A stretch of DNA of 64,000 nucleotides from Colwellia echini (GCF_002843355.2 NZ_PJAI02000001.1:124001-188000); one strand, 5' to 3'; positions 17,696-26,927 are shown, counted from the stretch's first letter. Notes: generated by a model not told the origin, from the letters alone. Numbers and translations are program-made.

Positions 17696-17723
17696 AACTA
17701 GGGATTAGGGTAAAAAATCCAAG
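17696..17723 (-). promoter_or_regulatory. Sigma-32-like promoter for Hsp20
   Basis: On the minus strand CTTGGAT (complement of 17717-17723) and CCCTAGTT (complement of 17696-17703) are 13 nt apart. E. coli sigma-32 consensus is CTTGAAA-N11-16-CCCCATNT. The expected start gives an ~80-nt leader. The remaining sequence up to 17909 is AT-rich and holds nothing else I can name. Confidence 0.5.
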
Positions 17724-17910
17724 TTTTTTAATATAAAAGTTTGCAATATATAAATAATAAAACGGAATAATAAATACCTCGTATTTGTTTTTTATGCAGT
17801 TAAAACAGACCACGATAATTAATGTAGCTGTTATAAGTGGTAACTTAAGTTGTTTAATAAACCTGTACTTTTACTTTTGGGCGTTGCAATCACACATTCT
17901 GACTCTATGT

Positions 17911-18071
17911 TATACCAATCCAACTAATTAAGTGATCTTTTAAAATGGCCTAAATATCCAATAACATCGTTGCTTTCAATCACACAAGCCAGCAATTGCT
18001 CAATCAAGTGCATTGTTCTTGAAGATTTATCCTCATTAAAAATTGATCATTTAATTAATCCGATTGGTATT
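17911..18071. mobile_element. MITE-like element with ~26-bp terminal inverted repeats
   Basis: The arms at 17912-17937 (ATACCAATCCAACTAATTAA...) and 18045-18070 match as inverted repeats at 22 of 26 positions, starting with ATACCAATC. About 107 bp lie between them, with no transposase. A TTA triplet flanks both ends just outside TACCAATC, a possible 3-bp target duplication. It sits between Hsp20 and the SulP gene and overlaps no real gene; the 68-codon frame inside it looks spurious. Confidence 0.6.
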
Positions 18072-18203
18072 AGAATAGTCTGGTATTACAATTGTGAAAA
18101 CAATTATAATTGCCATCAGCATTATAAAAGCAATCATCATAAGCCTATTTCAGCTGGGTTATTTGCTTTTAATTAAATTAGTATAAGAAGTGAGGAAGTA
18201 AAA

Positions 18204-19910
18204 ATGTTTGGTAATCGTTTTGCTGAAATGAACATTAAAGGTGATTTATTTGGTGGTGTAACAACTGCCATTATTTCATTACCATTAGCGTTAGCTTTTG
18301 GTGTTGCTTCAGGAGCTGGCGCAGAAGCAGGTCTTTGGGGCGCTATTATGGTCGGTTTTTTTGCGGCGATTTTTGGTGGTTCTACAAGTTTAATTTCTGA
18401 GCCTACTGGCCCTATGACCGTAATAATGACTGCGGTTTTAACTAGTATGATGGCTAAGTACCCCGAATCAGGTTTAGCTATATCATTTACAATTGTGATG
18501 ATGGCCGGTGCGTTTCAGGTGTTACTAGGAACCCTAAAACTCGGTAAGTACGTTACGTTAATGCCATATAGTGTTATCTCTGGCTTCATGTCAGGAATTG
18601 GCGTTATCCTTATAATACTACAACTATCACCGCTTTTGGGACACTCAGCTCCGGCGGGTGGTGTGATGGGAACTTTATCTCAACTACCTGACACACTAGC
18701 TAATCTGAAATTTAATGAGTTGCTTTTAGGCGCACTGACCTTAGGTATTTTGTTTTATTACCCTGCAAAATACAGAAAAATTGTACCTGCGCAGTTAATT
18801 GCCCTTGTTGTGGTAACTTTGTTATCTATCGTGTTTTTTGATACTGACAGTATCCGTAGAATAGGCGAAATACCTGCGGGATTGCCTTCTTTAGTTATAC
18901 CTCATTTTAATGCCGAAGTGTTCACTACTATGGTTATCGATGCTTTAGTTTTAGGCACTTTGGGTTGTATTGATACATTGCTCACGGCTGTAATTGGTGA
19001 CTCTTTAACGCGTAAAGAGCATGATTCTGACAAAGAATTACAAGGCCAAGGCATTGCTAATATTATTGCTGGATTATTTGGTGCGCTACCAGGTGCGGGC
19101 GCAACTATGGGCACAGTTACTAATATTCAAGTGGGAGCGAGATCACCCTTATCAGGGGTTATAAGAGCAGGCGTGCTTGCCTTAGTGGTATTGGTTGCTG
19201 GCGGGTTAACTGAACCGATCCCAATGGCGGTATTAGCGGGTATTGCTGTGTATGTTGGTTTTAATATTCTCGATTGGAGTTTCATACAACGCGCTCATAA
19301 AGTAAGTATTCAAGGCATGAGTGTTATGTACGCGGTAATGTTACTAACCGTTTTTGTTGATTTAATTGTGGCTGTTGGCTTAGGTGTTTTTATCTCAAAT
19401 ATAATCATCATTGAAAAACTAAGTAGAGAGCAAGTTCGTCAAGTTAAGGCTATAAGTGATGCTGGTGGTGATGATGTTCCTTTAACTGATACGGAACGTG
19501 ATTTACTAGATAAAGCTAATGGCAAGGTATTATTCTTTTACCTTTCAGGCCCTATGATTTTTAGTGTATCAAAAGCAATAGCACGACAACATACAACGGT
19601 TGCTGATTATGATGTTATGGTTTTAGATTTAACCGACGTACCCATGATTGATGTAACTGTTGGTCTAGCGCTAGAGAATGCCATTAAAGATGCGTTAGAT
19701 GCAAAGTGTGAAGTGTTTTTATTGTGCCCAAATAAACAAACCCGAGATCAACTAGAAAAACTCAATGTACTGAGTTTAATTCCCGACAGCAATTTATATT
19801 CTTACCGTGGTGAAGCACTACAAGCTGCATTGGATGTTATTGGAAATAAAACGGTAGCAACGGATGATACTGAAGAGATTGAGAGGGGGTTAATAGGTAA
19901 CCTGAATTAG
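18204..19910 (+). CDS. SulP-family anion transporter with STAS domain
   Basis: This 568-aa protein has a membrane domain of ~10-14 hydrophobic segments (residues ~10-410) and a cytoplasmic STAS domain (~430-545, including VMVLDLTDVPMIDVTVGLAL). The SulP signature region is visible (ISLPLALAFGVASGAGAEAG, SEPTGPMTVIM, GALPGAGATMGTVTNIQVGA). SulP proteins carry sulfate, bicarbonate or dicarboxylates, often with sodium in marine bacteria. The substrate cannot be assigned here. GAGGAAG precedes the ATG by about 7 nt. It is a single-gene unit ending at a strong bidirectional terminator, and no carbonic anhydrase is adjacent. Confidence 0.88.
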   Translation: MFGNRFAEMNIKGDLFGGVTTAIISLPLALAFGVASGAGAEAGLWGAIMVGFFAAIFGGSTSLISEPTGPMTVIMTAVLTSMMAKYPESGLAISFTIVMMAGAFQVLLGTLKLGKYVTLMPYSVISGFMSGIGVILIILQLSPLLGHSAPAGGVMGTLSQLPDTLANLKFNELLLGALTLGILFYYPAKYRKIVPAQLIALVVVTLLSIVFFDTDSIRRIGEIPAGLPSLVIPHFNAEVFTTMVIDALVLGTLGCIDTLLTAVIGDSLTRKEHDSDKELQGQGIANIIAGLFGALPGAGATMGTVTNIQVGARSPLSGVIRAGVLALVVLVAGGLTEPIPMAVLAGIAVYVGFNILDWSFIQRAHKVSIQGMSVMYAVMLLTVFVDLIVAVGLGVFISNIIIIEKLSREQVRQVKAISDAGGDDVPLTDTERDLLDKANGKVLFFYLSGPMIFSVSKAIARQHTTVADYDVMVLDLTDVPMIDVTVGLALENAIKDALDAKCEVFLLCPNKQTRDQLEKLNVLSLIPDSNLYSYRGEALQAALDVIGNKTVATDDTEEIERGLIGNLN

Positions 19911-19975
19911 AGATAAGCAAAATGCTACAACAGCCTTAATTATCGGTATTAACGCATTATGAAAGCTGCGTTACA

Positions 19976-20011
19976 AAAGCTAAGCCAATAACCAGTTATT
20001 GGCTTAGCTTT
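19976..20011. terminator. Strong bidirectional terminator between SulP and opgH
   Basis: AAAGCTAAGCCAATAA (19976-19991) and TTATTGGCTTAGCTTT (19996-20011) pair perfectly over 16 bp with a 4-nt loop, between converging genes. The flanking A and T bases provide short U-tracts in both directions. Confidence 0.85.
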
Positions 20012-20146
20012 CCCTCATTGAACTACGAACAATTAAAACTGTTGTCGAGGTAACCATCTAAGTAATTGATATTATTTACATAATCACTTTTATTATCTCT
20101 AACTCAGGTTAAATGAATTAAGCTGAAATTCTTTGACTCAAGTCAG

Positions 20147-22252
20147 TTAAATCGTTTTTAACGCTAATTTTTTGAATAATAAAGGTTCGCTTAGTACTTC
20201 CATAACTTCACTTTTAGTAAACCAATCAAGCGCCTCTTGTTGTAGATTTGCATCATTGATTTTACAGTCAGCACTTATTTTATTTACGTTAGGCTGACCT
20301 CGTTTAGGCTTAGGGACAGTACCTGCCATAGTAAAGTGTACTCGCTGTAGATCACTATTATTTAGTAACGCTGCAAGATCAATATGCTCAATTGATTTTT
20401 GTAACTTTTCAGCAAATTTATCGCGCTGCTGCATAATAGGCGACTCTTGTACCTCTTCAGGTATAGTTAAAATACCACAGAAGCGAAATACTTTAGCTAG
20501 TGTTCTGCTACCACTAAGTGCGGATAATGGAATAGAAAAAATCAAGCCAATAACTGTAGGTAATAACCATACAAGCAGCATGGGTGAGTAATAATACAAA
20601 ATAGCAGTAATGCTTAACCCTACTAAGGTATGACCACAATGTTGTTTGCATAATAACGACCAAGGTGTTCCTTTATACTGTCGTTGCTGCGTAGCCCATC
20701 CAGAGTCACGACCTCTAAAAATATCAAATATATGTTTAGTGTGAATAAGCATAAAAATAGGCGCGTACAAAATTGAAAAAAACATTTCGATAATAGCACC
20801 TAAGGTCAACCTTATAATACCAAGCGGTTTACGTAACGGAGTATGAAAAAATGCCCTAAGTAAGCCTAAAACTTTCGGTACTATCAATATACCCATAGTA
20901 AAAACAAATAGAGCGATCATTCGTTCAGAATCAAACATTGGCCAATTTGGAAAAAGCGAGTGTTGGTCGGTAAAATATTCGACATTTACATAGTGTATTT
21001 GTATCGCTATAACAATCCCTACCAAAATTAATGCTAACCAAAATGGGGAGGCCATATAGCCCATAACCCCCGTTATCATATGAAATCGATTGGGCCAACG
21101 CAGACCTTTAGCTTTTAATACTGCTAAATGTTGTATGTTCCCCTGAGCCCAGCGTCTATCGCGAATAGCAACATCAGATAAACTTGGTGGACTTTCTTCC
21201 CAAGAGCCTTTTAACCCAGGTAACATTTTAACTGACCAACCCGCTCTGCGCATAAGTGCTGCTTCGACAAAATCGTGAGATAAAATATCACCTTTAAAAG
21301 GTTTAACACCGCCTAAGGTTGGTAATCCTGCTGATTCAGCGAAAGCTTTCACTCGAATAATTGCATTATGCCCCCAATAATTACCATCATTTCCCTGCCA
21401 AGCTGTTACCCCTCGAGCTACAATAGGGCCATAAATAGTCCCGGCAAACTGCTGTAATCTAGCAAACAATGTATCTCCACGATATAGACACGGCAGTGTT
21501 TGAATAATACCGCTATTATCGTCGGTAGCCATTTCTTCCATTAATGTTTTTAATGTCTCAACAGACAAAAGGCTATCGGCATCAAGCACTAACATATAGT
21601 CGTAGCGAGCACCCCAACGGCTGACAAATTCATGAACGTTACCAGCTTTCTTGGCTTTGTTATCATGACGTCTTCGATACCAGACATTAACTTTACCAGC
21701 CAAGGCATCTTTTAATTGTTGAACAGCGGCGGTTTCTTTAACCCAAACATCAGGATTGTTAGAATCAGAAATAATAAATATTTCAAAAAGATCGCCTAGT
21801 CCCTCTGCTGCAATGTTTTCACCCATGCTATATAAAGCAGCACATGTTTCACTCGGATCTTCATTATAAGTAGGCATTAGAAGAACTGTTTTTTTACCTG
21901 AAATGTCGACTTTGTCTTTAAATGTAGATTTACCTGAAAAAATAAATCCGCATACAGCGGCACACGCAGCTAATGCAATCCAAACAAAAGTTATCGCAAA
22001 TAAACATACCATTACCCATTGAAGGAAAGTAACGGTTCCTCCTGATACAATTAATACCATTTGGCAAGTTGCATACCCAGTTAAAGATAACGCACCTAAA
22101 AAAGTGATAATTCGAGCAATAAATGCTCTCCATCCCTGCAAACCGTACTTAGTATTAAGATTTTTATTAAAATCTTGTGCTGGCATCGCTAGCTTGTTTT
22201 CAGGCGGGGTAGCTTGTTCTTTTAGGTTTATCGTGTCCATCGGTAAAGCCAT
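20147..22252 (-). CDS. opgH: Glucans biosynthesis glucosyltransferase OpgH (MdoH)
   Basis: This 701-aa GT2 inner-membrane glucosyltransferase makes the beta-1,2 backbone of osmoregulated periplasmic glucans from UDP-glucose. Two N-terminal membrane helices (~45-105) precede the catalytic domain (KKTVLLMPTYNEDP, YDYMLVLDADSLLS, RDRRWAQGN with the QxxRW-type motif), and further helices lie at ~400-590. It is shorter than E. coli OpgH (~847 aa), mainly at the N-terminus, which in E. coli also touches FtsZ. It overlaps the end of opgG by 25 bp, so the two are translationally linked. GGGGTG lies 4 nt before the chosen ATG. Confidence 0.93.
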   Translation of the reverse strand: MALPMDTINLKEQATPPENKLAMPAQDFNKNLNTKYGLQGWRAFIARIITFLGALSLTGYATCQMVLIVSGGTVTFLQWVMVCLFAITFVWIALAACAAVCGFIFSGKSTFKDKVDISGKKTVLLMPTYNEDPSETCAALYSMGENIAAEGLGDLFEIFIISDSNNPDVWVKETAAVQQLKDALAGKVNVWYRRRHDNKAKKAGNVHEFVSRWGARYDYMLVLDADSLLSVETLKTLMEEMATDDNSGIIQTLPCLYRGDTLFARLQQFAGTIYGPIVARGVTAWQGNDGNYWGHNAIIRVKAFAESAGLPTLGGVKPFKGDILSHDFVEAALMRRAGWSVKMLPGLKGSWEESPPSLSDVAIRDRRWAQGNIQHLAVLKAKGLRWPNRFHMITGVMGYMASPFWLALILVGIVIAIQIHYVNVEYFTDQHSLFPNWPMFDSERMIALFVFTMGILIVPKVLGLLRAFFHTPLRKPLGIIRLTLGAIIEMFFSILYAPIFMLIHTKHIFDIFRGRDSGWATQQRQYKGTPWSLLCKQHCGHTLVGLSITAILYYYSPMLLVWLLPTVIGLIFSIPLSALSGSRTLAKVFRFCGILTIPEEVQESPIMQQRDKFAEKLQKSIEHIDLAALLNNSDLQRVHFTMAGTVPKPKRGQPNVNKISADCKINDANLQQEALDWFTKSEVMEVLSEPLLFKKLALKTI

Positions 22253-23778
22253 GTTTCACCCCATTGTTTGTCTTTATTTGTTAATGAAACTCTAAGCTCT
22301 GAAAAATCTTCATCTGCAGGTTCAAATTTCACCACAACTCTTAAATTACCATTTTCAGGAATAACTTTACTGATCGTTCCTACTATTTTTCCTGTACTGC
22401 TTGAGGCATTAATAATCATATTGTCAGGAATACTCTTTCCTTCATAATCTATAACAAAGTCACGAACAGTGGTTGACCCAAACGCATTTCCAGAAGCTGT
22501 ATCAACAATTCGCCCCTCCTGTAATTCTGTAGGAACTGAACTCCCCCAGGCCACTTTATAAGCAAACCGATGAGTTTGACCTGCTTTTAAAGGTTTTTTA
22601 GGTTGCCAAAAAGCGACAATATTATCGTGAATTTCCGCGTTTGTTGGAATTTCAATTAATTCAACATGTCCTTCTCCCCAATCAGATATTGGTGTTACCC
22701 AAGCTGACGGTCTTTTATGATAGTGCGCTTCAATATCTTCAAAATGGCTAAATTTACGACTGCGTTGCATTAATCCAAACCCTTTAATTGCATCATCTTC
22801 AAACATAGATATTTCTAAACGACGAGGGTTAGCTAACGGTCTCCATATATGTTCGCCGTTACCTTTTACGATAAACAATCCTTCCGAATCGTGAACCGCC
22901 GGACGAAAGTCATCAAATTGAGTTGTATTGATGGGGTTAAATAAAAACATAGAAGTTAAAGGTGCTATACCAAAAGAGGGAATATCTTTACGGGGGAAAA
23001 TAGCACTTTCTACTTTTATTTCAGTATTTTTCCCTGGTGATGCGGTAAAAGTAAAAGCTCCTGTTGCCGAAGGGCTTTGCATTAAAGCATGAACAATTAA
23101 ATACTCATTATCTTTACTTGGACGTTCAATCCAAAATTCAGTAAATTCGGGAAACTCTTCACCAGAAGGCTTTGCGGTATTAATTGCTAATCCCCTAGCA
23201 GACAACCCATACCAATTTGTTTCGCCAACAGCTCTGAAATAGGTACCGCCTTGAAAAACCATAAACTCATCCCACTTTTTAGCCGTATTTATAGGGTGAG
23301 TAACGCTAAAGCCTGAATAACCTTCAGCTGCTGATTTTTTAATATTCTGCAGTTCATCATCGTAATTAAAAATATCTGTTGTATATAAAACACGACGAGA
23401 GACATCATTAACAACTAAATTCAATTTAACAGGTGTTTTAAATAAAAAGCCTGGGTGAAGGGGGATCAGTCTAAAATTACGATCTTCACGAGACCATATA
23501 GTTGCTCCACGTTCAAATTGAATTTTTTTATACTCGTCATAACTCATTGTACTTAATGGGTTATTTTCAGGTATACGTTGTGATTGATAATCTTTAGAGG
23601 CAAGTTCTTTTGCTTTGTTTTCGAGCCATTCTCGGTCAAAGTTATAAGTAGGGCGTTCCTGTACTTGCTTAGCTTCTTGTGTATCACTAGCATCGGTTTG
23701 TGCAAGTACATTATAAGAAGGCGTTATGACTAGCGTGGCTATTATCGCCAATTGATTGATTAGCTTTTTCAAAGTCAT
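22228..23778 (-). CDS. opgG: Glucans biosynthesis protein OpgG (MdoG)
   Basis: This 516-aa periplasmic protein is needed for branching or release of osmoregulated periplasmic glucans made by OpgH. A Sec signal (residues ~1-26, LAIIATLVITPSYNVLAQ) precedes the OpgG/OpgD fold (FDREWLENKAKELASKDYQ, PLHPGFLFKTPVKLNLV, FRAVGETNWYGLSARGLAIN, FWIERPSKDNEYLIVHALM). Length is normal. AAAGGA abuts the ATG at 23778 with almost no spacing, whereas a TTG two codons in (MKKLINQL) sits at ideal distance and may be the real start. First gene of the opgGH pair. Confidence 0.93.
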   Translation of the reverse strand: MTLKKLINQLAIIATLVITPSYNVLAQTDASDTQEAKQVQERPTYNFDREWLENKAKELASKDYQSQRIPENNPLSTMSYDEYKKIQFERGATIWSREDRNFRLIPLHPGFLFKTPVKLNLVVNDVSRRVLYTTDIFNYDDELQNIKKSAAEGYSGFSVTHPINTAKKWDEFMVFQGGTYFRAVGETNWYGLSARGLAINTAKPSGEEFPEFTEFWIERPSKDNEYLIVHALMQSPSATGAFTFTASPGKNTEIKVESAIFPRKDIPSFGIAPLTSMFLFNPINTTQFDDFRPAVHDSEGLFIVKGNGEHIWRPLANPRRLEISMFEDDAIKGFGLMQRSRKFSHFEDIEAHYHKRPSAWVTPISDWGEGHVELIEIPTNAEIHDNIVAFWQPKKPLKAGQTHRFAYKVAWGSSVPTELQEGRIVDTASGNAFGSTTVRDFVIDYEGKSIPDNMIINASSSTGKIVGTISKVIPENGNLRVVVKFEPADEDFSELRVSLTNKDKQWGETWLYRWTR

Positions 23779-23954
23779 TCCTTTTACATTGATTAAATGA
23801 TGTTGGTTGAATAATACTTAAATTGCAGTGATAGATAAGCGGCGAAGATAGCTAGTTAGCAATGTTCGCCACTCAAGTACAAGCTACAACTAAAAATACG
23901 TTAACTCATAAAATAATGAGTTATCGTTTTACATGGCAGCTATAAATCATTGTT

Positions 23955-24488
23955 TTAATTATAAGTACCACGTATTGGATATTTATTTTCTGGGTTGCGG
24001 ATAAATTTTATACCATCAACCACCCCATCAAGATCAGGACGTGAAAATGGAGCATTTGAAATATCAATAATATGTAGTTCATCATTTTCATTAAGAATAA
24101 ACATGCCAGGTTCAGCAAAAACTCTGTCTGTTTCTTGAGGAGAGCGTGGCGAGGATATGTATAAACCTAATGCTTCCATTTGCTCAATAGTTAAATCATA
24201 TCCGACGCTAAACGATGGCTCGTAATCTTCAAATTGTTTTTTTACTTTCTCAAGCGGATCAGCTGAAATAGCAACAGCTTCAACGTTTAGCTCTGCTAGC
24301 TTGTTTTTTAAGTTGTGTAATTTCTCTAAATAATTGGCACATATAGGACAATGTAAACCACGGTAAACTACAATTAGTTTCCAGCTATCTTTATTTTTTC
24401 GTTCAGAGAGATTAAGCGTTCCGCCAGAAAAATTAGCAAGGCTGATGCCGGGAATATTAGTGGCAGGTGTTAATTTAGTAGAAGACAT
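23955..24488 (-). CDS. Peroxiredoxin-like (AhpC/TSA fold) protein
   Basis: This 177-aa thioredoxin-fold protein has residues 35-50 LIVVYRGLHCPICANYL. The CPIC motif replaces the usual PxxxTxxC peroxiredoxin loop, as in the peroxiredoxin-like family. The rest follows AhpC/TSA (LKNKLAELNVEAVAISADP, DYEPSFSVGYDLT, EPGMFILNENDELHIIDISN). It probably reduces peroxides or acts as a thiol-disulfide reductase in the cytosol; no signal peptide is seen. Cys-x-x-Cys resembles thioredoxin, so electron partners are uncertain. It is followed downstream by opgG on the same strand, 176 bp away, and preceded by the PNPOx-like gene. Confidence 0.8.
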   Translation of the reverse strand: MSSTKLTPATNIPGISLANFSGGTLNLSERKNKDSWKLIVVYRGLHCPICANYLEKLHNLKNKLAELNVEAVAISADPLEKVKKQFEDYEPSFSVGYDLTIEQMEALGLYISSPRSPQETDRVFAEPGMFILNENDELHIIDISNAPFSRPDLDGVVDGIKFIRNPENKYPIRGTYN

Positions 24489-24530
24489 AGTGGTTTCCCC
24501 ATTTTGGATTAGACTTAAATATTAATAGTT

Positions 24531-24560
24531 GATTTGCTTAAAACTGATTTGCTTAAAACG
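24531..24560. repeat. 15-bp tandem duplication
   Basis: GATTTGCTTAAAAC occurs at 24531 and again at 24546 with a 15-bp period (last base differs), just downstream of the PNPOx-like stop. Confidence 0.8.
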
Positions 24561-24568
24561 TAAATGTG

Positions 24569-25036
24569 TTATTTAAATGCTAGGTTCTCGTGCTCACCCA
24601 TCTCACTTGCCTTTATGGTAACTCCGGTGGCTAATTTCAGCATGCCGGTGACACTGGGTTCAACGGTCCATATCTCTGCGGTTAACAATTCAAATCGCAT
24701 CATTTTAAGTGAGGGATCTTCTTTTCCATCTTGATACCAAGCTTCCACCCCTTTCGACCAAAACTTGTCAATAATCGTCGAACTCACCTCTTCAATTAAG
24801 TTGCCAGAAATACAAGCAAAGAGTTTATGATCCTTACTAACAAACTGAGCCATCGCATTGCCGCCAGAGGCAATTCTGTTATCTTTTGTGGTGTAGAACC
24901 AAAAACAGTTATTAGCGTTTTTATCAAGTTGCGCCCGCATAGGCTCACTGTGCTCATTAGAGCGACTAAGTGAAAGCATTAGGTAAGGACTTTCGGCTAT
25001 TTCTTCCCACATTTGTTGGGTAATCTTAGAACTCAT
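24569..25036 (-). CDS. Pyridoxamine-5'-phosphate-oxidase-like (general stress protein 26 type) protein
   Basis: This 155-aa split-barrel flavin-binding-type protein has ITQQMWEEIAESPYLMLSLS, then CFWFYTTKDNRIASGGNAMA, DHKLFACISGNLIEE, FWSKGVEAWYQDGKEDPSLK. These match the general stress protein 26 / PNPOx-like group, which binds FMN, FAD or F420. The reaction is not known. An upstream ATG is rejected because AAGGAG lies 7 nt before the ATG at 25036. It may form a stress-linked pair with the peroxiredoxin-like gene 80 bp downstream. Confidence 0.83.
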   Translation of the reverse strand: MSSKITQQMWEEIAESPYLMLSLSRSNEHSEPMRAQLDKNANNCFWFYTTKDNRIASGGNAMAQFVSKDHKLFACISGNLIEEVSSTIIDKFWSKGVEAWYQDGKEDPSLKMMRFELLTAEIWTVEPSVTGMLKLATGVTIKASEMGEHENLAFK

Positions 25037-25339
25037 GAATATCTCCTTTATCAATACGGTTATTTAATTTAGTTATACGTTCTGTTGATTGCAGAACTTG
25101 TACCAATATAAGTAACAAAATATTTACTAGGGGGTGATTCATTGAGCGAGTCAGGTAAACTGTACTCAGTAGGCTATTGGAGTGATTTTTTATAATGAAG
25201 GTTTGTACTTTATTTTATTCATAGGTGAAAAGAGCTGAGTATATTTTTCACTGCTATTGGAAATATTTACACGTTATAGAATGATAAGTTCTCTGTTAAA
25301 TTAAAGTTAATAAGAACGATATGACTTAGCTTGAGTTTT

Positions 25340-25367
25340 AAGGACCTAAATCACATTTTTAGGTCTT
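25340..25367 (-). terminator. Probable terminator after the LysR gene
   Basis: AAGGACCTAAA (25340-25350) pairs with TTTAGGTCTT (25358-25367) with one bulge, 76 nt past the LysR stop. On the minus strand a TTAAAA tail follows. The remainder of the 406-bp gap (25037-25442) presumably holds the PNPOx promoter; no gene is seen. Confidence 0.55.
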
Positions 25368-25442
25368 GGTTTATGCTTTTTTAGGTTTTGTTTAGGCTGG
25401 AACAGTAAAAGTCGGTTGGTTCAAAGTGGCTATTGTACAAGG

Positions 25443-26339
25443 CTAATCCCAATAGGGTACATCACCATAAAACTGACTGACAAAATCAATAAAGGTACGT
25501 ACTTTACCCGCAAGAAATTTCCTGTTGGCATAAACCGCATAAAGTGCCAAAGGTGCTGGTTCATAACCTACTAATATTTGCTTTAATTTACCTGCGGCAA
25601 AGGCTTCACCAGCAATAAATGTGGGCTGAATGATAATGCCTTCGTCATAAACCGCAGCATTAACCAAAAAGTCACCATTATTAGTGACTATCTTCTCATT
25701 TAATCCCAACTTCTTATATTCGATACCAAATTGTGAAAACAGCATGCTGCTTTCTGAATTATTATATTTTAAATAGGTGTGGCCCTGTAATTCAATGGGA
25801 GAATTTGGGGTACCATGCTTTTTCAAATAGTCAGGGGAGGCGTATATTGCAAGGTTGATAGGAGTTATTTTTTTGGCAATCAATGAAGAGCTTTCCAATT
25901 TACCTACTCTCAATGCTACATCAATTCCTTCTTCAACAATATTGACCTTTCTGTCTGTTAATTTTAACTCTACTTTTAGTTTTGGGTGGATATCTTGAAA
26001 TTCAGCAAACAGCTTAGGAAGATGTTTTGTACCAAACGACATCGGCGCACTTATTGTTAATAAGCCAGAGATATTCTTGTGTAAATCAGTTAAGGAGCCT
26101 TCCATTTCATCAATGTCAGCTAAAACTTGCTGGCAACGTTGGTAATATTCTATTCCCGCTTCTGTAAGGCTGACTTTACGAGTAGTTCTATTTAATAACC
26201 GTATTTGCAGTTTATCCTCTAGCTGAGATACGTATTTGCTAACTAACTGCGGCGAAATATTAAGTTTGCCTGCGGCTTTAGAAAAAGCACTTTCCTGCGC
26301 AACCGTAACAAAAGCTTTCATTGTTTCTAACTTATCCAT
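25443..26339 (-). CDS. LysR-family transcriptional regulator
   Basis: This is a 298-aa LysR regulator of the common AaeR/DsdC-like subfamily. The helix-turn-helix is at 1-60 (MDKLETMKAFVTVAQESAFS, LNISPQLVSKYVSQLEDKL, NRTTRKVSLTEAG) and the substrate-binding domain at ~90-290 (GLLTISAPMSFGTKHLPKLF, VDVALRVGKL-like pattern DVALRVGKLESSSLIA). It is divergent from doxX with 120 bp between starts and a 7-3-7 palindrome there, so it probably controls doxX and the DODA gene. The effector is unknown; related regulators sense aromatic or quinone-type electrophiles. Confidence 0.9.
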   Translation of the reverse strand: MDKLETMKAFVTVAQESAFSKAAGKLNISPQLVSKYVSQLEDKLQIRLLNRTTRKVSLTEAGIEYYQRCQQVLADIDEMEGSLTDLHKNISGLLTISAPMSFGTKHLPKLFAEFQDIHPKLKVELKLTDRKVNIVEEGIDVALRVGKLESSSLIAKKITPINLAIYASPDYLKKHGTPNSPIELQGHTYLKYNNSESSMLFSQFGIEYKKLGLNEKIVTNNGDFLVNAAVYDEGIIIQPTFIAGEAFAAGKLKQILVGYEPAPLALYAVYANRKFLAGKVRTFIDFVSQFYGDVPYWD

Positions 26340-26376
26340 ACTTACCCATTAACAACAAAATGTTTATAATGTAACA

Positions 26377-26393
26377 ATAAATAGCATATTTAT
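26377..26393. promoter_or_regulatory. Candidate LysR operator
   Basis: ATAAATA-GCA-TATTTAT is a perfect 7-3-7 dyad in the 120-bp region between the divergent LysR and DoxX starts. LysR proteins bind AT-rich dyads of this size. The site is 37 bp from the LysR start. Confidence 0.5.
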
Positions 26394-26459
26394 CTTTAAT
26401 ACTCTATCTAATATTATTCTATTAATGAAAACAAACAACCTATTATGAATTGGAGAATT

Positions 26460-26927
26460 ATGATGAATACACAAACTATACAAAAAGTTTTCACCTCAAA
26501 CGCGGGGCTTGGAGCGCTTATTTTACGTGTTCCACTTGGCATAATACTAATGGCTCATGGTGCTCAAAAACTGTTTGGTCTTTTTGGAGGCTATGGTTTG
26601 GAAGGTACTGGACAATTTATGGAAAGCATTGGTTTTGCACCAGGTTATTTAATGGCTTTGTTGGCAGGTAGCGGTGAGTTTTTTGGTGGATTGGCGCTTG
26701 TAGTTGGTTTGCTTACTCGTCCGGCTGCTGTGGTAACTGCATTTACCATGTTTATGGCAATGACAGTACATATAGGTAATGGTCTTTTTGTTACTAATAA
26801 CGGTTATGAATATGCGTTATTGCTTGCCGTTGCTTCATTAGCATTAATGGTTCAAGGGGCTGGTGCTTTCTCAGTGGATAATAAAATTGCACAACGACTT
26901 AGACCTAAGCTAGATAATAATGCATAG
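26460..26927 (+). CDS. DoxX-family membrane protein
   Basis: This 155-aa protein has four hydrophobic segments with the DoxX pattern: ALILRVPLGIILMAHGAQKL, then GGYGLEGTGQFMESIGFAPG, LLAGSGEFFGGLALVVGLL, RPAAVVTAFTMFMAMTVH. DoxX proteins are linked to thiosulfate:quinone chemistry in archaea and to redox stress in bacteria; no substrate can be given here. The ATG at 26460 follows GGAG at good spacing, so an ATG 15 nt earlier is rejected. It is followed after 108 bp by the DODA gene on the same strand. Confidence 0.88.
   Translation: MMNTQTIQKVFTSNAGLGALILRVPLGIILMAHGAQKLFGLFGGYGLEGTGQFMESIGFAPGYLMALLAGSGEFFGGLALVVGLLTRPAAVVTAFTMFMAMTVHIGNGLFVTNNGYEYALLLAVASLALMVQGAGAFSVDNKIAQRLRPKLDNNA

Noticed and set aside
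17970..18176. 68-codon open frame between Hsp20 and SulP
   Set aside because: It lies mainly inside the MITE-like inverted repeat, has no ribosome site and no recognisable protein.
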